From the NCBI GenBank assembly GCA_914767715.1, contig OU612068.1, forward strand, positions 124,001-188,000: DNA of 64,000 nt, given 5' to 3'. This DNA comes from Membranipora membranacea. Lineage: Eukaryota; Bryozoa; Gymnolaemata; Cheilostomatida; Membraniporidae. Below the pieces are notes generated by a model that was not told where the DNA came from, made no database searches, and was given only the letters and a program-made list of their open reading frames with translations. Numbering within the stretch: position 1 is the first letter of the stretch; each line of letters opens with the position of its first letter. Below, one piece after another: positions 48,699 to 64,000 of the stretch. Position numbers and translations under genes: made by a program.

Positions 48699-51600
48699 CT
48701 AACTGAGAAACTGTCTCATAAGTTTATTGACTTGTTCGGGTTGATCCTGTTGTACCCAGTGACTAGCTGACTGGAGTAACTCTAGTCTCACCAAGTCGGA
48801 TATACCGGCCGAAGCTTTAGCCACATCTATAGATAGAGCCTTATCTTCTACACCCCATATATAGAGTACAGGAGAGCGGACTCCTCTCCCGCCACCCGTT
48901 CCCCTCTCAGTGCTTTGTAACGCTGATAATATGTTGTTGGCTCGATAAAAATTAACAAAACCTCTCCTTGCCTCTGCAACAAAAATATTGTTAAATGTCA
49001 CACACTAGTTTTAGTATAATGTTCTTTGAGTTGAGATATATTTCTATAAGTAAATAATTCACACTACTGTCACTCAATGTCCCATATGAAGTTTGGTTAT
49101 GACATCTAGTTTCCTGAGGATTATAATAAGGCTTTCGGCATTTTTGATGGGAGATAACGATGCTTTGTCCCCCCCCCCCCCCCCCCGCACTCTTATTCCA
49201 ATTCAACCATTCAACTAATCAGGTGAAGGTATCAGATTGATGGTAAGGATAAGTTTATCTATTATTTACCTAATGGTAACACTGTAGACATGACTCACCC
49301 CACGTATGTAGATAATGTTTATACACTTTAATGTCATCTTCTGATATCATATTCTGATTGGTAAGTTTCATTTTTCCAGAAACCAGTAAATCATCAACAA
49401 AACTCAGATTACCCAGCGCCAGTGATATCTCGGGTAGCCAGGGAAGCTGATAGAAGAATATATACCTAGATAATGTAAATACATTCTGTATATCTGATAC
49501 TGTGGTAAGCATACAGTGTGTATGACTAGCTTAACACTAGGCCTATAGTTGAAGATCTACCCTAGCTTACACATTCTTCTTCAATTCAAAGGAGCCGGTT
49601 GTCGACAAAATCCAATTGAACATAAAGAGGATATATGTCAGCTATATTGTTTATCTCTGCTTCATTGAGTACATAAATCATAAGCCTGACAGAACAGAGA
49701 GGCTGGAGGGAAGAGATTTCATGTTGGAAAATATATTTGGTCGCAAAAATACCAAAAGGGTTTTATGGCCTCTATAATAATATAGAGCTATACTGACCAT
49801 GAGTAACAGTTATATAATATAGAGCTATACTGACCATGAGTAACAGTTATATAATATAGAGCTATACTGACCATGAGTAACAGTTATATAATATAGAGCT
49901 ATACTGACCATGAGTAACAGTATTGTTTAAAGTTGAATGACTTGAGAGATTTTATATATCCTCTACCATTAGGGCCATTCATGATGACAACCTTATCACA
50001 CATCTCCGGATAAACTGATATAAACTGCCACATAATAACACCGCCTCCATCATGGGCCACAATGGTGGCCTTATTATATCCTTTACCAAGTATAAGTTTG
50101 GATTAACATACAGAAATCTTTCTACACGCTCGAAGGCTATAATGGAGTTATGAAAAATACATCATTGTATTAGAAAGTATTATACAAGGCAAGCCTCGAT
50201 AAGTCATCAATCAGTTAATATTTTTACCAATATCCTGAATAAAATTGACCAGTAAAATGAATGTTTGAAAATGTAATGCCACTAACAAGCACTTGCAGCC
50301 GTCTGATCACTTAGGCTAGACAGGGCTGGGTTTTCAGTGATAGGGCCACTCAGTCTACTCTAATAGGTAAAGTGTAGATCAAGTTTAACCCAATTACCTG
50401 CGTTCTGGTTGTTCCCTCCCACTGGCCTGCGGCGTGACCAGTGGGAGGGAGCAACTCCAAATGCAGACAAATGGACATAATTTGGTCTAAGTATGGTGGT
50501 ACAGAGTGTAATGTGTTTCAATTCTTCGATTCACACTATTACAAGAATTACAGTGATTGATGGATTGTTTTCGAGCAGGAGCGAACCCCGGAGCAGGAGC
50601 GAACCCCGGAGCAGGAGCGAACCCCGGAGCAGGAGCGAACCCCGGAGCAGGAGCGAACCCCGGAGGCCTGATCGAGGTAAATATCCAGGAGCCAGGACCT
50701 TGACTTACCCAGGCCATGTATGATCTGAGGAAAGAGGCCAACAAGGTTCGAGATTTTGTAAAAGTTCACGTCCTCTGGCTTATCACTCCCTCCGAATCCG
50801 GGTAGATCGATCGCCACAACCCTGATATATAGCAAAACTGTTATTACTCTTATTTGGTGTTATCAATTTTGAATCATCCATATAGAAGTTTTTCAGGTAT
50901 TGAAATATAAACATGCGGACTCATGTCACTAGGCCTTACCAGCTGACTTACCAGTATTTATCGGAGAACTCTTTAAGTTGATGTCTCCATGAGTACCAGC
51001 ATTCAGGGAACCCGTGTACACACAGCATCAGTGGCTTTCCCTTCTCTCCATTAGCCACATATTTTATAGTTAACTTCTACAAATCATAGCTCATCAAATT
51101 AGTACACTAATTAAAGTTGTGCAATATTTAATTACAATCATTTCAACTTTTAAGCAGCAACAATTTATTCAGTTATTCCTGAATGTGAACCTTTCTTTGT
51201 GTTACACCAGGGACCACTCTCCCTGGTTACGCTGACTGACAATCAAACAACATTGAGCTGCGACTGTTACAGGCCTAGGCCTCTCTGCAGTTTGAAAATA
51301 AATTTTGATATTGCGATATGTGTTTAAATATGAACTCCATTGTTACTTTTGTAATAGCACAAAACAAGACATTGCTTTTCCTTTTTTTTTTCATTTTCAA
51401 GGCTACACATCACTTTATTTGCAAATTTTGATCTGATTTTGCTGATCCTTCAAAAGATCAATATTGAGATGCGTTTTTGAGCAAGAGCTTGCACAAAAAT
51501 TTAGTTCATATATGCATCAATGATGGAGTAAATACAAGACACAAAAATCAAAATTGCTGGATGATTTCAGGAGACCTTTTATATAGCAGCCTGTGGAGAA

Positions 51601-54600
51601 AGGCGCCTTTTACATTCTGTGTATAATTTACTCCTGGTTGGTCATGCTGTAGATGAACATCCTCCACGTGTAATATGTTATAATAGCACAATATGTAGTG
51701 ATTGTAAACCTTGCAGCCAGTGAGAAATGGAATAGAATCCTTTCTCCCTGATTTGATCATTTTAAAAACACTTTTTGAGGTGTCACAACCAGGGAGGGTT
51801 ACAGCTATAACTTTGTATATGACTTTAAAATAGGAGTTACTACCCACTCATCATCCACCGGTCCATTGTAGAAGAGGCAGAGTGGGGAGGAGGTCACACC
51901 CAAAGCTGCTGGCCACCACTCTGTGGGAGCATTGGCTTGCTCCTTACTCTTTTTGGTGCCTTGGAGACAGAGAGGCAAGGAGGTCACACCCAAGCGGCTG
52001 GCCATCTCTCTGTGGGGTCATTGGTTTGACTTTCACTCCTTTTTTAATGAAAAATCGACGAAAACAGACAAACTTTAACAACTGGAACAAGATGACATCA
52101 CAACATAACCTAACAACCGATATGGACAATACCAACCTGACTGACGAAATGAGTCTCTATCTATGTGCGTCAACTCCGGCATGAACACTACCGATATGTG
52201 GAAAACCTTCTAACAGATGATGGAAGTCAAGATCATATGAGCAATAAATTCTGGTCATATCTTAAACACAAGCGGGGCGACACCAGTGGTATCGGAACCC
52301 TACGTGAAGGTAACCATCTGGTGACAAAACCGACAGAAAAAGCAGAAGTACTAAACAGGCAGTTCCAGTCAGTCTTCTCAACACCAACCGAAGAACCACT
52401 ACCTCACACAGATGAAAGTGATATGCTATCCATCACAGTTACAGCCGAAGGCGTCAGGGCACAACTTCAGAGGCTAAACCCATACAAAGCCGTGGGACCT
52501 GACAATATCAGTCCATGTGTACTCAAGGAACTTGCCAACGTTCTCTCTCAACCTCTTGCTGCACTATTCCAAAAATCACTAGACAATGCCACCGTCCCTG
52601 AAGACTGGAAGAAAGTCCCTGTGACTCCCCTTTACAAGAAGGGTGATAAATACCTCCCTTCAAACTATCGACCAATTAGCATGACTTGTGTTACCTGCAA
52701 AGTGATGGAACACATCGTGACTAGTCAGATGACCCGCCACTTGGAGGAAAACAAGCGACTCTGCAATCACCAGCATGGTTTCCGCAAATACAGGAGCTGT
52801 GAAACACAGCTCACAGAGCTGATGTGTGATATCTCCCGGAAAATTGATGAAGGAAAGGAGGTTGACGCAATCTTTCTTGACTTCAGCAAAGCCTTCGACA
52901 AGGTCGATCACATGAAGCTACTGTATAAACTCGTGTAAAGACTCATTCCTCAGACACTTGATTTTGATATTGCAAGATATTTTTTAATCCACTAGAAGTC
53001 AGACTTTACTTTACTCATTTTGTTTATGTTTCTTTTTGGTATTCCCTACTCATGTAACAGTATAAACACTCAATCTCGCAGCATACCTAATGTTTGTGAC
53101 AAAATAAACCAACCAACCAACCGACAACATTGGTGTCAACAGGCAAGTCAGAAACTGGGTACAGAGTCTCTTAGTAGGTCGCTCACAAACAGTTGCTGTT
53201 GATGGTTTTGAGTCTAGCTCATGTCCAGTCACATCTGGTGTACCACAAGGTTCAGTCATCGGTCCGATACTGTTCCTCATTTATATCGATGATTTGCCTG
53301 ATTCTGTGCTCTCTAGGATCCGGTTGTTTGCTGATGATACTGTGATATACAACACCAGTGATAATCAGCAACAACTACAGGATGATCTCGCAGCTCTTCA
53401 TACCAGGGAGACTAAATGGAAGATGGAGTTTAACCCATTGGAATGCGAGTATATCAAGTTTTCTCGCAAACGGACTAAAGGGGCCCAACATGAGTACGAG
53501 CTAAATAACATCAGTATTCCGAAAACAAATGGTGTGAAGTACCTGGGAGTGAAACTAGAGAGTTCTCTGAGATCAAATGAAAATACTACCTACATCTCAA
53601 ACAAAGCCTCTAGTAGATTGGGTTACATCCGGCGAACTATCCCTCCCACCCTACCAAAACTACGTGACAAAGCCTATACAACCCTGGTGAGACCTATCCT
53701 AGAATATTCATCTACAGTCTGGGACGGCAGCCTCACACAAACTCAGGCAACTAAACTGGAGGCTGTCCAGAGGCGAGCTGCAAGAACAGTCTTCAACATT
53801 CCTAGAACTGATCACAGAACTAGCACAACGCAGCTCATCGACCACCTGACCTGGCAGACTCTAGACAGCAGAAGAAGCTGGAGACATCTTGGTTTGTTTC
53901 GTGCCATCCATTTCAACGAGGTAGCTGTCAACATGACTGATCACATCCAGCCTCATCCTCATCAGAGCAGTACCAGAAGGCACGAACAGCAGTACCTACT
54001 AACTCACTGTAATAACGATGTTCATAAAAAGAGCTTCTTTGTATCCACTGCTAAGCTGTGGAATAATTAGTCTTGTGATTGCTCACTACTTGTAGGTCCA
54101 CCAGTGGCAGGTTAAGGTTCCAACATATGGCGAAGACCTAAAACAGTTGATGACCCGGAACGTATACTGACATAAGAGATTGGCACATCGCTGGAACCTT
54201 CAACCAGAAGAAGCGATCAACCTTCAAGTAGCAAGTAAGTAGAGTTGTACATTCTCTAGTCATGTTAGAACAACTCCAAGATATCACAGAGTTGGAGATA
54301 AAAGAGTTACAGTGCAGAATCGAAGCCAGATCAAAAATAAGCTTGACTAGCACTGCTTGTCAAGATACACTCAAGCAAGAAATGATGCAATGGAGTATTA
54401 TTCCCAATGTGTAATTGCTCATACAACTGGTTAGAACTGGCGTCTACATACATCACAAAATTTTAAGGGGGCGTGGCACTTACATGATCATGAGTATCAC
54501 ACACAAGCTGGCAATGCACTCCTAAACTGGAATCTTTAGCACTGTTTGGTAAATTGGTGTGGTCTTCTTTGCTAATTATCTTCAGTGGAGATACTACCAG

Positions 54601-54696
54601 TTGCAATGCAATCATTAATATGCCATATGTTCCCCAGAAAACAACTGAAATATAGAAGAAACAAGTTGCAAAAACTTTTTTCAAGGGGGCAGCCAT
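48699..54696 (-). CDS. Epoxide hydrolase of EPHX3/EPHX4 type, tandem copy 3, altered nucleophile motif
   Basis: Six exons on the minus strand: 54484-54696, 50952-51076, 50709-50821, 49909-50080, 49299-49465 and 48699-48973 (354 residues, same phases). N-terminal anchor TCFFYISVVFWGTYGIL; HGFPE in exon 2; acid Asp in WGVED at about 307; His in ASHWVQQDQ at about 335. The nucleophile Asp (about 161) is kept, but the motif reads AHDGGG rather than HDWGG, so the active-site Trp is Gly. The acceptor of exon 4 (GGTAAAG) has no pyrimidine tract. No frame is broken. It may be a diverging or weakened paralogue. Intron 1 carries a LINE in antisense, and the exon 4 donor lies in a four-copy 37-bp array. 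The start codon is 44 bp from the divergent TNPO1 start. Confidence 0.83.
49775..49925. repeat. 37-bp minisatellite, 4 copies, spanning the donor of EPHX-like gene 3 exon 4
   Basis: Minus-strand unit contains CTGTTACTCATG|GTCAGTATAG: the last 12 nt of exon 4, the donor and 5' intron sequence. Confidence 0.92.
50375..50489. mobile_element. 115-bp palindromic MITE
   Basis: Same family as 43245-43348: CAAGTTTAACCCAATTACCTG on the left, CAGACAAATGGACATAATTTG on the right, central CCCTCCCACTGG hairpin. No clear duplication. Confidence 0.65.
50574..50668. repeat. 18-bp minisatellite, 5 copies
   Basis: Perfect unit GAGCAGGAGCGAACCCCG, GC-rich compared with its surroundings, in the intron after exon 3 of EPHX-like gene 3. 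Confidence 0.92.
52080..54070 (+). mobile_element. LINE (non-LTR retrotransposon) reverse transcriptase, 5'-truncated and interrupted
   Basis: Two plus-strand frames (52165-52938 and about 53121-54070) form one reverse transcriptase. The first carries YKAVGPDNI, YKKGDKYLPSNYRPIS and FLDFSKAFDKVDH. The second carries SGVPQGSVIGPILFLIYIDDL-type sequence, then FADDT, and the thumb/C-terminal region LQRRAARTVFNI-like. About 190 bp of unrelated sequence ending in a repeated AACC tail (52934-53120) separates the halves at a point where the protein should be continuous. It lies antisense in intron 1 of EPHX-like gene 3. The endonuclease domain is missing, so the copy is inactive. Confidence 0.85.
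52934..53120 (+). mobile_element. Short retroposon with (AACC)n tail inserted in the LINE
   Basis: T-rich sequence beginning near GTGTAAAGACTC and ending ACAAAATAAACCAACCAACC, placed between the two halves of the reverse transcriptase frame. It introduces a stop at once. Confidence 0.6.
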
Positions 54697-54740
54697 ATTG
54701 GATCTCTTGAACTCACGTGTGATCTCCCAACCAAAGTACA
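54697..54740. promoter_or_regulatory. 44-bp interval between divergent start codons (EPHX-like gene 3 and TNPO1)
   Basis: Only 44 bp separate the two ATGs. Transcription starts must therefore lie within or beyond the other gene's first exon, so the transcripts probably overlap head to head or share one bidirectional promoter. The interval contains TCACGTGTGA (an E-box CACGTG). No TATA box is seen. Confidence 0.6.
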
Positions 54741-63801
<9,061 letters not shown>

Positions 63802-64000
63802 GTGAGAAGCATACTCTGCTTATCATACATTAGTAGTTATAACTCTTATTTTTAGGGTAAAATATGATCCTAATGTACTTGTACAATGTAATAAACGGTA
63901 CATCATACCAGGGAGGGTGGAATACCCCACTCCCACCCTCCCTGATCACACACTATACATTGTGATCACACTGATTACACTATTAACATGTGTATCTCTG

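Noticed and set aside
49169-49186. C18 homopolymer as a functional element
   Set aside because: Most likely a simple homopolymer of uncertain length; nothing nearby suggests function.
50487-50835. Open frames with APGFAP or RSRSEP repeats
   Set aside because: Products of the 18-bp intronic minisatellite next to EPHX-like gene 3 exon 3; no splice site links them.

Overview
The window is nuclear DNA from a non-vertebrate animal. All protein genes are split by GT-AG introns, the gene set is metazoan (MALT1-type paracaspase, Shaw-like Kv channel, ARIH2, transportin-1), and the sequence is AT-rich with many minisatellites and small transposons. I cannot place the phylum from sequence alone.

Layout, left to right. 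264-5448 (-): part of a MALT1-like paracaspase (death domain, Ig, proline-rich linker, start of the caspase-like domain) with a dead LINE in one intron. 7487-10220 (+): RPL13, complete. 11129-13135 (-): three candidate exons of a gene I do not recognise. 14175-20818 (+): a Shaw/Kv3-like potassium channel in eight exons. 22871-32852 (-): ARIH2 (RBR ubiquitin ligase), reconstructed completely from 12 exons as 489 residues. 35557-39913, 41081-46767 and 48699-54696 (all -): three tandem EPHX3/4-type epoxide hydrolases with the same six-exon structure and intron phases 0,2,1,2,1. 54741 to the window end (+): the first 12 exons of transportin-1, divergent from the third hydrolase with only 44 bp between the two start codons.

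The most striking feature is not a gene. At least nine splice sites, in MALT1, the Kv channel, ARIH2, a hydrolase and TNPO1, lie inside or exactly at the edge of tandem arrays whose unit carries the splice site itself, often with the neighbouring end of the exon (up to about 25 donor copies in ARIH2, 17 acceptor copies in TNPO1 and about 35 acceptor copies in MALT1). The units are unrelated in sequence, but several are 37 bp long. The arrays thus form banks of decoy or alternative splice sites, one of which offers an in-frame 10-residue insertion.

A second theme is a set of ultra-short palindromic insertions of 17-68 bp flanked by perfect 5-, 8- or 9-bp target-site duplications, including one nested inside another. 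Longer non-autonomous DNA transposons are also present: a 784-bp hAT-like element with an 8-bp duplication, a CATACTTGCC-ended element, and several hairpin MITE families. One LINE reverse transcriptase is interrupted by a short tailed insertion.
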